Below, piece by piece: positions 20,668-31,420 of a stretch of 64,000 nucleotides of DNA. The stretch spans positions 26,643,956-26,707,955 of the forward strand of contig NC_051095.1 in assembly GCF_901709675.1 (NCBI RefSeq). Reading direction: 5' to 3'. Position numbers and translations under genes: made by a program. Position 1 is the stretch's first letter. Each line of letters opens with the position of its first letter. The notes beneath the pieces were generated by a model. The model made no database searches, had not been told where the DNA came from, and was given only the letters and a program-made list of their open reading frames with translations. This DNA comes from Syngnathus acus (lineage: Eukaryota; Chordata; Actinopteri; Syngnathiformes; Syngnathidae).

Positions 20668-21510
20668 TCAACCCACCACCAGGTGGTGATCAGTTGACAG
20701 CTCCGCCCCTCTCTTCGCCCGAGTGTCCAAAACATGCGGCCGCAAATCCGATGACACGACTACAAAGTCGATCATCGAACTGTGGCCTAGGGTGTCCTGG
20801 TGCCAAGTGCACACATGGACACCCTTATGTTTGAACATGGTGTTCATTATAGAAAATCCGTGTCGAGCACAGAAGTCCAATAATAGAACACCACTCGGAT
20901 TCAGATCGGGGGGGCCGTTCCTCCTAATCACGCCCTTCCAGGTCTCACTGTCATTGCCCACGTGAGCATTGAAGTCACCCAGTAGAACGATGGAGTCCCC
21001 AGAAGGAGCGCTCTCCAGCACTTCCTCCAGGGACTCCAAGAAGGGTGGGTACTCTGAGCTGCCGTTTGGTGCATAGACACAAACAACAGTCAGGACCCGT
21101 CCCCCCACCCGAAGGCGGAGGGAGGCTACCCTCTCGTTCACCGGGGTGAACCCCAATGTGCAGGCGCTCAGCCGGGGGGCAATAAGTATACCCACACCTG
21201 CTCGACGCCTCTCACCGTGGGCAACTCCAGAGTGGAAGAGAGTCCAGCCCCTCTCGAGAGGGCTTGTACCGGAACCCAAACTGTGCGTGGAGGCAAGTCC
21301 GACTATATCTAGTCGGAACTTTTCTGCCTCGCACACCAGCTCGGGCTCCTTTCCAGCCAGAGAGGTGACATTCCATGTCCCAAGAGCCAGCTTCTGCAGC
21401 CGGGGATCAGACCGCCAAGGTCCCTGCCTTTGGCCGCCGCCCAGCTTGCACTGCACCCGACCCCTTTGGCCCCTCCCACAGGTGGTGAGCCCATGGGAAG
21501 GGGGACCCAC
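20668..21510 (-). pseudogene. Rex3 endonuclease domain, open reading frame
   Basis: The frame contains [85 protein letters not shown] and STDHHLVV, that is, most APE endonuclease motifs including the final DH. The motif 2 position reads LASTHSLG where a Thr-His-containing segment is normal for Rex3. It lacks a start context I can defend and continues into the linker in another frame. Confidence 0.8.
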
Positions 21511-21689
21511 GTTTCCTTTTCGGGCTGTGCCCGGCCGGGCCCCATGGGCGAAGGCCCGGCCACCAGACGCTCGCCTTCGAGCCCCGCCTCCAGGCCTGGC
21601 TCCAGAGGGGGACCCGGTGACCCGCGTCCGGGCGAGGGAAAACGAGATCCATTTATTTTGTTCGTCATAAGGGGCTCGTGTGAGTGAAT

Positions 21690-21870
21690 ATATATATTCA
21701 AGATTAAAGAATTTTTATTCGCCATGTTTGGGCGTGCCAAACAAGGAATTTGACTTCGGTAAATCACAGCCTCTGTTCAACAGTTAGGTGATGAACAACA
21801 CTCAGGATGTGTGAAAAATGACAAATATTCTCAAACATCCCCTGATCTTAAACAATATATATATATATAT
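21690..21870. repeat. Unclassified repeat fragment (TTTATTCGCCATG)
   Basis: A stretch starting TTCAAGATTAAAGAATTTTT and containing CATGTTTGGGCGTGCCAAAC. The segment TTTGGGCGTGCCAAACAAGG recurs in inverse orientation at about 24043-24062. It looks like the end of a dispersed fish repeat; I could not name it. It ends in a TA run. Confidence 0.45.
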
Positions 21871-22079
21871 TAGGGGTGTAAATCGCGGGTTTTGTCACGA
21901 TACGATATCATATCGATACAAAGAACCACGATACGATATTTGCCGATATCTTAAAGCCTGCTGTGATTCATTCACGATACATCACGATATAGTGCTCTAC
22001 GATCGATATAGAACAGGGGTGGCCAACCAGTCAGAGACTAAGAGCCACATTTTTTACTGTGTCATCGCAAAGAGCCACA

Positions 22080-23498
22080 TCGGACTCAGACTCGGGGACT
22101 CGGACTCGGTCGGACTCGGTCATTTTTGCCGGACTCGGTGCTGATTTTGACCGAGTCCACCGAGTCCGACAATAAAAAAAATACGTTCAATTTTATTTTC
22201 ATCATGCTGCTGAGAATGCGCGTAGGAATACTGTCCACAGCCCTGCTTACGATCAAGTTTGAAAAAGAACTTGACAGCATTGAGCGCCGCCGGCGTTTGT
22301 CGGCCGCCACCTCGCCAACCGGTCAAACGCGCATGCGCGTGAGGGGAAATCCCGCAAAGGAGGAGGGACAAACAGAGCGATTGGTTTTGCTGGCTTTTTA
22401 ATGAATGGTGACTGTGACTACGGGGGCCCATTAGGTCCAGAAAAGCTGACAAGACGCTTGCCAAAATGGCAAGGAAAAAATGCACAGCTAAACGAATATA
22501 TGACGATGAACACAGGACGTTTTTAACAGAGTTAAAGTTGTTTTTTGTTGAACGCTATGGCAAGCCATTCTGCCTGATATGTCGGACGTCATTGGCGCAT
22601 TTAAAAGCTTCAAATGGTCAGCGCCACTTCAGCTCACTTCATGCCAATATCGATAAGGACTTTGCAAAAGGGACTGAATTTCGCAAGCACAAGTTTGGAG
22701 GCTTTGAAAAGTCAGGCAGAAAAATAGGTACAGTTTTTCAAAAAAATTACGAAGCACTCAGAGACTGTCACACTTGCATTGCTTCAACTGGCTTGGAACA
22801 CTGCACGGGCTAAAAAGCCATACAATGGAGTTCGTTAAAATATGCCTCAGTGACGTTATTGAATTTTATTTTCATCATGCTGCTGAGAATGCGCGTAGGA
22901 ATACTGTCCACAGCCCTGCTTGCTTGTTATGAAGACAAATTTAGTTGTTGCGTGCGCGCCCGCGCCTGCCTGCCTGCGTGCGTGCACGTACAAGACCCAC
23001 AATGCCCCGCGCGCAGCCAAGATGGAAGAACCCGGGAGCAGCGAGAGAACAATGTTTTGCCTCTAGATTTGGGGGGGAAACGGAGCGTAAGTTACGATCA
23101 ATGCGGCCACGTTGAGTTGCACTTAGGCTAATGTTTACATTATGTACCAATGTCAAGGACGATTATGTCACCCAGCTTATATCATTGATGTGTTTCGATA
23201 GTTGTGGGGTCGTCACTAATTATTTGTGTTTAGATAAATGTCTGTTAAAAGAGCTATAATGGTGTAATTAATGATTAAAACTTGAAAGTATCTGTTTATT
23301 GTATTCGTTTATATGTTTAATAAAGACAAAGCCATCACAAAACTGTTGTAATTATTTAGATTTTGATCTAAATTAGCCTTGAATAAAGACTAAGCAGTCA
23401 CATGAATTAACAGAAAAAATGGACAGCCGGACTCGGACTCGTGGTCAAGAGGCCGGACTCGGACTCGGTGCAAAAATCCGACCGAGTCCACAGCCCTG
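22080..23498 (+). mobile_element. Nested hAT element rich in GGACTCGG repeats
   Basis: Both ends carry clusters of GGACTCGG and its complement, and the right end is the hAT-style CAGCCCTG at 23491-23498. A ~64-bp segment (with ATCATGCTGCTGAGAATGCG) occurs in direct orientation at about 22187-22250 and 22857-22920, each ending in GTCCACAGCCCTGCTT; this may mark an internal duplication or a nested copy. It carries a BED-finger coding piece at 22466-22813. Confidence 0.6.
22466..22813 (+). pseudogene. hAT transposase N-terminal BED-like finger
   Basis: A 115-codon open frame starts MARKKCTAKRIYDDEHRTFL. It has CLIC followed by RHFSSLH, giving the C-x2-C...H-x4-H arrangement of the BED-like DNA-binding finger of GTF2IRD2/ZBED-type hAT transposases. 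The frame stops long before the catalytic domain, whose DDE motifs are not present nearby. It is a deleted remnant. Confidence 0.6.
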
Positions 23499-23891
23499 GA
23501 CTAGTAAACATTACACCTTGACCATATGTTCTAATCCAAATGCAAAAAAAAAGTGCTTCCAAACGAATGACTTTAAGCCCAAAGGGGAGCGAATTTCCTC
23601 GTCTTCTTGGACACTAGCCATAGCACCAGCCCAGGAGCCGCGTAGTTGTCGGCTCCCCTTTCACGTGCCTGCTCTGCTCACAACACAACACGCCGCGCAC
23701 TGCTCCCGGAAAGAGGAAGCAAGCAACAATGAACTGGATTTCAAAATAAAGTCGCGTCTAATGTCCGAGGTCAAAAACGGGCGATATAGATCGATGTTTA
23801 CGTTTAGCATCGATGCCAACAAATCGTAGAGCATTATATATATCGATTAATCGATGTGTATCGATGAATCGTTACACCCCTAATATATATA

Positions 23892-24025
23892 TAGATATGG
23901 AACGGATTCAATTTTTTTCCGATTTTTTTAATGGGAAAAGTAGTTTCGGAATACGAACGATTCACTTCTCGAACCGCCTTCTGGAATGGATTGTGGTCAA
24001 AAACCGAGGTTTGACTGTTTATATA
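23892..24025 (-). mobile_element. MITE fragment of the CAGTGGAGCCTCGG family
   Basis: Reads inversely as a degraded copy of the left end of the element at 46188: GACCACAATCC, TTCCAGAAGGCGGTTCGAG and TTCGGAATACG-type words are shared. Only one end is present. It is followed by a TA run and by an inverse copy of the 21730 repeat. Confidence 0.6.
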
Positions 24026-24061
24026 GTATATATATATATATTCCTTGTTTGGCACGCCCAA

Positions 24062-24119
24062 ATATATATGTGTGTGTATGTATGTACGTATGTATGTATG
24101 TACGTATATACATACACAT
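24062..24119 (+). repeat. Microsatellite (TATG/TGTA)n
   Basis: Imperfect TATGTATGTACG-type repeats directly before the Tc1 element. Confidence 0.9.
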
Positions 24120-25667
24120 AAAATTTTAATTTTTTGTCAAGAATCAACAAGTGGGACACAATCGTGAAGTGGAACGAAATTTGTTGGATAATTGAAACTT
24201 TTTTAACAAATAAAAAACTGAAAAGTGGGGCGTGCAATATTATTCGGCCCCTTTACTTTCAGTGCAGCAAACTCACTCCAGAAGTTCAGTGAGGATCTTT
24301 GAATGATCCAATGTTGTCCTAAATGACTGATGATGATAAATAGAATGGACCTGTGTGTCATCAAGTCTCCGTATAAATGCACCTGCTCTTTGATAGTCTC
24401 AGGGTTCTGTTTAAAGCGCAGAGAGTACCATGAAGACAAAGGAACACACCAGGCAGGTCCGAGATACTGTTGTGGAGAAGTTTAAAGCCGGATTTGGATA
24501 CAAAAAGATTTCCCAAGCTTTAAACATCTCAAGGAGCACTGTGCAAGCAATTATATTGAAATGGAAGGAGTATCAGACCACTGCAAATCTACCAAGACCC
24601 GGCCGTCCCTCCAAACTTTCATCTCAAACAAGGAGAAGACTGATCAGAGATGCAGCCAAGAGGCCCATGATCACGCTGGATGAACTGCAGATAACTACAG
24701 CTGAGGTGGGAGAGTCTGTCCATAGGACAACAATCAGTCGTGCACTGCACAAATCTGGCCTTTATGGAAGAGTGGCAAGAAGAAAGCCATTTCTCAAAGA
24801 TATCCATAAAAAGTCTCGTTTAAAGTTTGCCACAAGCCACCTGGGAGACACACCAAACATGTGGAAGAAGGTGCTCTGGTCAGATGAAACCAAAATCGAA
24901 CCTTTTGGCCACAATGCAAAACGATATGTTTGGCGTAAAAGCAACACAGCTCATCACCCTGAACACACCATCCCCACTGTCAAACATGGTGGTGGCAGCA
25001 TCATGGTTTGGGCCTGCTTTTCTTCAGCAGGGACAGGGAAGATGGCTAAAATTGATGGGAAGATGGATGGAGCCAAATACAGGACCATTCTGGAAGAAAA
25101 CCTGTTGGAGTCTGCAAAAGACCTGAGACCGGGACGGAGATTTATCTTCCAACAGGACAATGATCCAAAACATAAAGCCAAATCTACAATGGAATGGTTC
25201 ACAAATAGACGTATCTAGGTGTTAGAATGGCCAAGTCAAAGTCCAGACCTGAATCCAATCGAGAATCTGTGGAAAGAGCTGAAGACTGCTGTTCACAAAC
25301 GCTCTCCATCCAACCTCACTGAGCTCGAGCTGTTTTGCAAGGAAGAATGGGCAAGAATTCCAGTCTCTTGATGTGCAAAACTGATAGAGACATACCCCAA
25401 GCGACTTGCAGCTGTAATTGCAGCAAAAGGTGGCGCTACAAAGTATTAGCGCAAGGGGGCCAAATAATATTGCACGCCCCACTTTTCAGTTTTTTATTTG
25501 TTAAAAAAGTTTAAATTATCCAATAAATTTTGTTCCACTTCACGATTGTGTCCCACTTGTTGATTCTTGACAAAAAATTAAACTTTTATATCTTTATGTT
25601 TGAAGCCTGAAATGTCGCGAAATGTTGAAAGGTTCAAGGGGGCCGAATACTTTCGCAAGGCACTGTA
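24120..25667 (+). mobile_element. Tc1-like transposon, left end truncated
   Basis: The inner inverted repeats (TTTTTTGTCAAGAATCAACA to AAAGTGGGGCGTGCAATATT) occur at both sides in opposite orientation. The outer ~90 bp (ending CAAGGCACTGTA at 25667) exist only on the right, so the left end is lost, probably replaced at the microsatellite. It encloses one transposase gene. Confidence 0.9.
24430..25449 (+). pseudogene. Tc1 DD34E transposase with two in-frame stops
   Basis: From ATG at 24430 to TAG at 25447 the frame is continuous for 339 codons, the usual Tc1 length, with only a TAG at 25216 and a TGA at 25369. The N-terminus has the paired helix-turn-helix (YKKISQALNISRSTVQAIIL) and the GRP-like hook RPGRPSKL. 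The catalytic residues lie in LWSDETKIE (Asp), FQQDNDPKH (Asp) and [15 protein letters not shown] (Glu; downstream of the first stop). Ancestral function: cut-and-paste transposition at TA sites. It has no frameshifts, unusual for fish Tc1 copies. Confidence 0.92.
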
Positions 25668-25986
25668 TATATATACATACATACATACATATACAGTACT
25701 GTCTCAGAAAATTAGAATATTATGATAAAGTTCTATATTTTCTGTAATGCAATTAAAAAACCAAAAATGTCATACATTCTGGATTCATTACAAATCAACT
25801 GAAATATTGCAAGCCTTTTATTATTTTAATATTGCTAATTATGGCATACAGTTTAAGAAAACTCTAATATCCTATCCCAAAATATTAGAATATCATGAAT
25901 AAGTATACTAGTAGGGTATAAGCCTGCTCCGTCCTGCTTCAATGACTTCCGCCCCGTGGCACTTACGCCCATCATCATGAAGTGCT

Positions 25987-27129
25987 TTGAGCGGCTTGTC
26001 ATGGAGCACATCAGATCCATTCCCCCCCCCCCCCCCCCCCCCCCCCCCCACCATAGACCCCTTCCAGTTTACGTACCGAGCCAAACGGTCCTCTGAGGAT
26101 GCCATCTGCTCTGCCCTCCACTCTGCCCTCACCCACCTGGAGGGAAGGGACTCGTATGTGAGATTGCTGTTTGTGGACTTCAGTTCTGCATTCAACACCA
26201 TTGTACCACAGGGACTCATCTGCAAACTCGACAAGCTGGGCCTCAGTACCTACCTCTTCAACTGGCGACTGGACTTCCTCTGTCAGAGGCCTCAGGTGGT
26301 ACGTGTTGGCGACAAAATCTCCGCCAGCATCACGCTGAGCACGAGGCCCCCCCAAGGCTGCGTGCTCAGTCCGCTGCTCTTCACCCTGCTGACGCATGAC
26401 TGCACTGCAACTTACAGTAGCAACCGCGTGCTGAAATATGCCGACGACAAGACTCTGGTGGGTCTCATCACCAGGGGCGACGAGACTCAATGCAGGTCGG
26501 AGGTCGACCTACTGGCCACGTGGTGCAGGGACAACAACCTCCTGCTGAACGTCAACAAGACCAAGGAGATTGTTGTTGACTTCCGGAAGGGTCACACCCA
26601 ACACCTGCCACTGACCATCGACGGTGCTGTGGTGGAGAGAGTGAGCAGCACCAGATTCCTGGGGGTGCACATCAGTGAGGACCTCTCCTGGTCCACCAAC
26701 ACCGCAACACTCGCAAAGAAAGCAGAGCGCCGCCTGTACTTCCTGCGGAAACTCAGACGAGCAAGTGCTCCTCCGGCCGTCATGACTACATTCTACCGTG
26801 GCACCATTGAGAGCGTCCTCTCCCGTTGTATCGCTGTTTGGGGTGGTAGCTGCATTGACTACAACATGAAGGCCCTGCAGCGCATAGTGAACACGGCTGG
26901 TAAGATTATTGGTGCTTCACTCCCCTCCCTGAAGGACATTTACACCTCCCATCTCACCCGCAAGGCGACCACGATTGTGAGTGATGTGAGTCACCCCGCT
27001 CACTCTTTGTTTGATCTTCTGCCCTCTGGGAAGAGGTACAGGAGCCTGCGCTCCCGCACCACCAGAGTCACCAACAGCTTCATACTCCAGGCTGTTAGGA
27101 TCCTGAACTCTCTCCCCCCTTCTGCGTAG
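25987..27129 (+). pseudogene. Rex1-like RT, open C-terminal 380 codons
   Basis: The open frame shows [13 protein letters not shown] (first catalytic Asp), [20 protein letters not shown], the catalytic YADD ([13 protein letters not shown]), [16 protein letters not shown] and [16 protein letters not shown], to the C-terminal [11 protein letters not shown]. All visible RT motifs are intact and no stop interrupts them. The N-terminal RT motifs and the endonuclease are missing. A 28-base C run at 26022-26049 gives a proline tract in place of normal sequence before DPFQFTYR. Confidence 0.85.
26022..26049 (+). repeat. Poly-C run of 28
   Basis: An uninterrupted C homopolymer within the LINE RT frame. 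It may be real expansion or contain length error, as homopolymers are hard to sequence. Confidence 0.95.
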
Positions 27130-27204
27130 CGTCCTCTACTTTTGCGCTATATTCTGACTGTCTGCTGTATGCACACTTGCTCCATTTTTGCTCCTCTTAT
27201 TTGT

Positions 27205-27212
27205 TATGCTAT

Positions 27213-27259
<47 letters not shown>

Positions 27260-27263
27260 TTAG
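27205..27263 (+). repeat. (TTTA)n microsatellite
   Basis: A clean ATTT/TTTA tetranucleotide run in the 3' UTR of the Rex1-like LINE. Confidence 0.95.
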
Positions 27264-27540
27264 TTATTCACTCTTATTTATTCATTGTTTGTGCCTTCTT
27301 GTTTTTACTTTTTGTGTTGTTTACTTGTATGTACATTGTGTACTATGTCTTGTCACCGTGGGATAGTGGGAACGTAATTTCGATCTCTGTGTGTCTTGAC
27401 GTGAAGAAATTGACAATAAAGCAGACTTTGACATTGACTTCAACTAATCACTTGAATCGTCTAATTAACTCGAAACACCTGCAAAGGCTTCCTGAGCCTT
27501 GAAAAACACTCAGCTTGGTTCGGTAAACTAAATCACAAGT

Positions 27541-28523
27541 ATGGGGAAGACTGCTGATCTGACTGCTGTCCAGAGGACCATCATTGACACCCTCCATCAG
27601 GAGGGTAAGAGACAAAAAGAAATTTTATCAAAGAGCAAGCTGTTCACAGAGTGCAGTTTCAAAGCACTTCCACAAAAAGTCTGTTGGAAGGGGGAAATGT
27701 GGCAGGAAACGCTGCACAACCAAGAGAGATGACCGCAGCCTTGACAGCATTGTGAAGAAGAGTCGCTTCCAGAATTTTGGGGAACTTCAAAGACAGTGGA
27801 CTGAAGCTGGAGTCCAGGTACATATCAAAAGCCACTGTTCACAGACGTGTCCGGGAAATGGCCAACAATAGCCGTATTCCCATGGTCAAGCCACTTCTGA
27901 ACTCAAGACAACGGAAGAAGCGTCTGACTTGGGCGATGGAAAAGAAGCACTGGACAGTTGCAGAGTGGTTCAAAGTCCTCTTTTCAGACAAAAGCAAGTT
28001 TTGTATTTCATTTGGAAGTCAAGGCGCTAGAGTCTGAAGAAAAGGCTGGAGAGGAGCAAAATCCAAGTTGCTTGAAATCCAGTGTGAAGTTCCCACAGTC
28101 AGCGATGGTTAGGGGAGCCATGTCAGCTGCTGGTGTTGGTCCACTGTGTTTCATCAAGTCCAGAGTAAATGCAGATTTTAGAGCACTACATGCTTCCGTC
28201 TGCTGAAAAGCTCTATGGAGATGATGATTTCATTTTCCAGCATGATCTGGCACCTGCCCACAGTGCCAAAACCACCAGTAAATGGTGTACTGACCATGGC
28301 ATTACTGTCCTCAATTGGCCTGCCAATTCCCATCGAGAACTTGTGGGGTATTGTGAAGAAGAAGCTGAAAGACTCCAGACCCAACAATGCAAATGAGCTA
28401 AAGGCCGCTATTGAAGCATCCTGGGCATCCATAACACCTCAGCAATGCCACAGGCTGATTGCCTCCTTGCCACGCCGCATTGATGCAGTAATCTGTGCAA
28501 AAGGATTCCAAACCAAGTACTGA
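27541..28523 (+). pseudogene. Tc1 family B transposase, copy 1 (broken)
   Basis: The ATG at 27541 begins MGKTADLTAVQRTIIDTLHQ. Several frameshifts follow. Recognisable are LFSDKSKFCISFGS (first Asp), FQHDLAPAHSAKTT (second Asp) and IENLWGIVKKKLKD (Glu region, with the preceding SPDLNP segment deleted). It ends GFQTKY at 28520. It is worse preserved than copy 2. Confidence 0.85.
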
Positions 28524-28779
28524 GTGCATCAATGTTTGATTTTGTTTTGCTGTTAAAATTTTTTTACTTGGTCTGAGGAAATATTCTAATATTTTGAGAT
28601 AGGATATTTGAGTTTTCTTAAGCTGTAAGCCATAATCAGCCATATTAAAATAATAAAAGGCTTGCAATATTTCAGTTGATTTGTAATGAATCCAGAATGT
28701 ATGACATTTTTGTTTTTTTAATTGCATTACAGAAAATAAAGAACTTTATCACAATATTCTAATTTTCTGAGACAGTCCT

Positions 28780-29206
28780 AATGTTAATTATATTTTGTCC
28801 ATGTATACATATTAAATAATTCCAAATGGTCTGTCCGCTTCCTTTCATTGCTAGCCTCCGGTTGCGCTGCTTCCAGACGTATATTTTCAGATTTAAATAT
28901 TTAACCAATCACATTTCAGCCACTATTTGTTGCCAGGGTCAAGAAATCTGCCTGGAGTTCTTTACAATCATTTCTGCGGGCCCTGTAGCATAAAATAAAT
29001 GTCAATCAAACTGTTGCTTCAACCAATCAGATTTTGAGTTGGCAACACCAAGGCCATCTAGCAGGCGTACGGAAACGTCAGCATATTCACACGCTTTGAT
29101 TGGATAGTCAGAGTGTACTAGCCAGAGCTAGCAAACTGCATCTGTAGCGAGTTGCACAAGCAAAGATATTGTTGTGTTTATTTAATAGCTGTTTTGTCAA
29201 CCCACA
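28780..29206. other. Intron or hAT 5' flank, no recognised motif
   Basis: No exon or clear repeat end. It contains three CCAATCA-type words (around 28905, 29020 and 29095), which may belong to the promoter region of the hAT remnant that follows, but this is weak. Confidence 0.35.
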
Positions 29207-29485
29207 ATGGCTGAAGCAGGAGAAGAAATGGATTTGGTTGCAGATTTACTGTGTAGCCATTTTCAGGACAGACTTTTCAAGAAAACATTTTTGTGTTTGG
29301 CGGTGACCATCCCCGTGTCCACTGCTTCTGTTGAAAGGACATGCTCAGCCCTAAAGCGAATTAAAACTTCGATGGCGATAGAAAAGGACTTCTTGATGGA
29401 ACTGAAACGCACGGATAATCTGCACAACAGAGTAATTGAAATCTTCTTGAGGAAAGAAAGGAGGATGGATTTTGTAAACAAATAA
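29207..29485 (+). pseudogene. hAT transposase, internally deleted, 92 codons open
   Basis: The frame starts MAEAGEEMDLVADLLCSHFQ and jumps to TIPVSTASVERTCSALKRIK, the hAT C-terminal dimerisation motif (typically VSTASVERSFSALKRIK). The N-terminus resembles the ZMYM1/TTF-finger type of fish hAT proteins. The zinc finger and DDE core between are deleted, but the joined frame is open and ends at TAA. It is a non-autonomous derivative. Confidence 0.65.
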
Positions 29486-29684
29486 TCTGGATTTTTGGTG
29501 AGTAAAATGTTGCTATATTCCTAAATAATATTGCAATTTTATCTGATTATATTTTATGCTTTTTTTATGTGTGCCGCAGCTGTACCTGCAGTAGTTTCAT
29601 AGCCATATAATATTTGTTGAGGGTTGGATTGATTCAGACGGAGCACTACTGAAGGCCTAGGTGTGAAATGCACGGCCCGTGTAA

Positions 29685-29742
29685 GGAAGGAAGGAAGGAA
29701 GGAGTAGGTAGGTAGATAGGTAGGTAGGTAGGTAGGTAGGTG
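29685..29742 (+). repeat. Microsatellite (GGAA)n then (GTAG)n
   Basis: Two adjacent tetranucleotide runs. Confidence 0.95.
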
Positions 29743-29819
29743 CTTCATCTGATTGAATTTATGATTAAGCACGGTACAAATAAATCTGACATGACTTGGT
29801 ATATGTGGTGGGAGTGATA

Positions 29820-30446
29820 CTCGCACAAGGAAATGAATATACATGATCAAACCTGGCTTCATCCACTCATACCGGACTCTGCTATCGAGCTAGCAGGCTA
29901 CACCACACAGCGTCATGACAGGACTGAGAACTCCGGCAAGAGCAAGGGGGGGGGTCTCTGTATGTACGTCAATAACAACTGGTGTACTAATATGGTGACT
30001 GTAGACAGTCACTGCTGCCCGGACCTGGAGTATGTGACTATTAAATGCAGGCCCTTTTACCTCCCTCGTGAATTTACTGTAGTCATGACGACTGTTGTTT
30101 ACATACCTCCGGAGGCTAATGCTAAGCTAGCTATTGGACTATTACATGGCAGTATTAGCAGCCAGCTGAGCAGATATCCTGACGCTACAGATCAATTAGG
30201 TCAAGGACTAGCAGATTCGCCAACAGTTTTTACCCTACAGCAGTAGTCACATTAAAGGCCGCTAAAAAGGGATGATTATGTCTGTGTATGTTCTTCTGTG
30301 GGTTTTTATCTTGTATTTTTTTATCTTTTTATTCTATTTATTCTATTTATTTTTTATTTTGTGCACTGATCGGTTGGCACTTTTTAAATTTCGTTGTACA
30401 TGTGTGACAATGACAATAAAGATCCATTCTATTCTATTCTAAATGT
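29820..30446 (+). mobile_element. LINE endonuclease piece joined to a LINE 3' tail
   Basis: The frame 29833-30246 reads TWLHPLIPDSAIELAGYTTQ, GGGLCMYVNNNW and VVYIPPEANAKLA, which is the N-terminal half of a Rex1/CR1-type endonuclease. It stops before GDFN. A 3' UTR follows, with GTACATGTGTGACAATGACA, AATAAAG and an (ATTCT)n tail at 30428-30443. RT and the second half of EN are deleted. Confidence 0.75.
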
Positions 30447-30548
30447 TGCATCCCGGGTGAACGTCGCATAGCAATTACATGTGAGACAGGCTGGGCATGT
30501 TTTGGTCAGTTGTCAGTGAATGAGGCGTCCACCAGCGATGGACTAAGG
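30447..30548. other. Short intron spacer
   Basis: Nothing recognised between the LINE tail and the hAT end at 30549. Confidence 0.4.
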
Positions 30549-31420
30549 CAGTGGTCCCTAACCTTTTTTGCGCCATGGACCGGTTATGCGTCAGAAATAT
30601 TTTTGCGGACCGGCCTTTATATAAATAATACATTTATATGAATAAATAATAAATTTATAATAAATACATAAATACGATGAAATAAAATGATACGACTGGC
30701 ATAAAAACAAATATAAACCACATGAAAATAAAACTCACCATTACGTTGAATTATTGGGAGCACCGAGCTTGTTTCTCAGAAACAAGCCGGTCCCATTGAG
30801 GCGTAATTGGAAACAATGACACCCGAAGTGGTTAAGGTTTGTCTTTTAATGCAGGATGCTTGGTCTCCATGTGCCGAAGCAGTTTTGAAGGCTTCATTGC
30901 CTCGTTAGCTAGCCTGTCGCCACATGTGCCGAGTGCGCTTGGCACGTCAGAGTCACCTGTGGCGATAAATCCATATTTTAAGTAGGACTCCAGAAATGTT
31001 CTTTTAAATGCAGCTTTCCTTTTCTTAGAAGTGGTAGCCTCTTCTTCTTCAGTCTCCTCATTGGGCATTTTTTCTCTTTCCGAAGAAGCTTTCCAAACTT
31101 CTCTGTTTCTTCCTCATTTTTGCTTGCCTCGCGGGCTCGACTGGGGTGACATGTCACGTGACCGAGACGAGCGTCTTGTGTCAAGAGACAGCGACGGATG
31201 TAATTGGGAGAGAATTGCCAATTTATATTTTTCAAAATAAATTCTTACTCATTTTTGCTAGCTTTGCGGGCTCGACTGGGAAAACATGTCACGTGACCGG
31301 GACGAGTGTCTTCACCAGAATGAATTGATCGTCGATAAAAAAAAAAAAATATATATTTTTTTTTTTTTCCTGTGCGGCTTGGCGGTCAAGTGACCCACGG
31401 ACCGGTACCGCTTATGTTAC
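30549..31420 (-). mobile_element. hAT derivative 1 (CAGTGGTCCCCAACC family), inverted
   Basis: The left end CAGTGGTCCCTAACC is the complement of the right end of the element at 32100-33030, and the interior matches that element inverted. Its other end is missing beyond ACGGACCGGTACCGC at about 31410. An A-then-T stretch at 31338-31368 corresponds to the A tract of the sister copy. The GACTAAGG before 30549 has no visible partner. Confidence 0.85.
30832..31120 (-). pseudogene. BED-type hAT fragment, copy in inverted element
   Basis: It encodes NEETEEEEATTSKKRKAAFK, FLESYLKYGFIATGDSDVPS and LLRHMETKHPALKD. It is nearly the same as the copy at 32475-32759, but the first codons (FGKLLRK region) are out of frame. 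The BED finger keeps the RH...TKH histidines; the first Cys of the expected C-x2-C is not conserved. Confidence 0.7.

Larger units (their letters stand above)
18505..21689 (-). mobile_element. Rex3 LINE, near full length
   Basis: The minus-strand element ends in a (GATG)n tail (CATCCATCCATCC on plus at 18505-18522) next to CTTCTTCCGCTTATCCGG. It runs through the RT (18532-19947), a linker (about 20020-20670) and the endonuclease (20668-21510) to about 21689. The motif pair used as the standard PCR primers for fish Rex3 (recalled from the literature) is visible near 19418 and 19829. ATATATATTCA occurs at 18494-18504 and 21690-21700 and may be the target duplication, though it is low complexity. 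Frames are broken by several shifts. Confidence 0.92.
21871..23882. mobile_element. hAT-like element, ends TAGGGGTGTAA, with inserts
   Basis: The left end TAGGGGTGTAAATCGCGGG and right end (reversed) TAGGGGTGTAACGATTCATC lie between AT runs. Subterminal sequences are full of ATCGATA and ACGATAC words. It contains at least one other hAT element (about 22080-23498) and the start of a third (CAGGGGTGGCCAACC at 22014). The own interior shows no intact gene. Confidence 0.65.
25919..27443 (+). mobile_element. Rex1-like (CR1/L2 group) LINE, 5'-truncated
   Basis: RT coding is followed by a 3' UTR that ends GACAATAAAGCAGACTTTGAC, a tail seen widely in fish. A minus-strand copy of the same tail is at about 53055-53170. 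It inserted into the Tc1 family B copy. Upstream of the RT only a short piece of the connecting region remains. Confidence 0.85.
25694..28779 (+). mobile_element. Tc1-like family B, copy 1, interrupted by a LINE
   Basis: The ends read GTACTGTCTCAGAAAATTAG and its complement. A second copy lies at 44633-46171, and the two align over nearly their whole length. Copy 1 is interrupted after about 25918 by a LINE, and the Tc1 sequence resumes at about 27444 (AATCACTTGAATCGTC). Confidence 0.9.

Noticed and set aside
18494-21700. Certain target duplication for Rex3 (ATATATATTCA)
   Set aside because: The flanks match but are low-complexity AT sequence, so I mention it only as possible.
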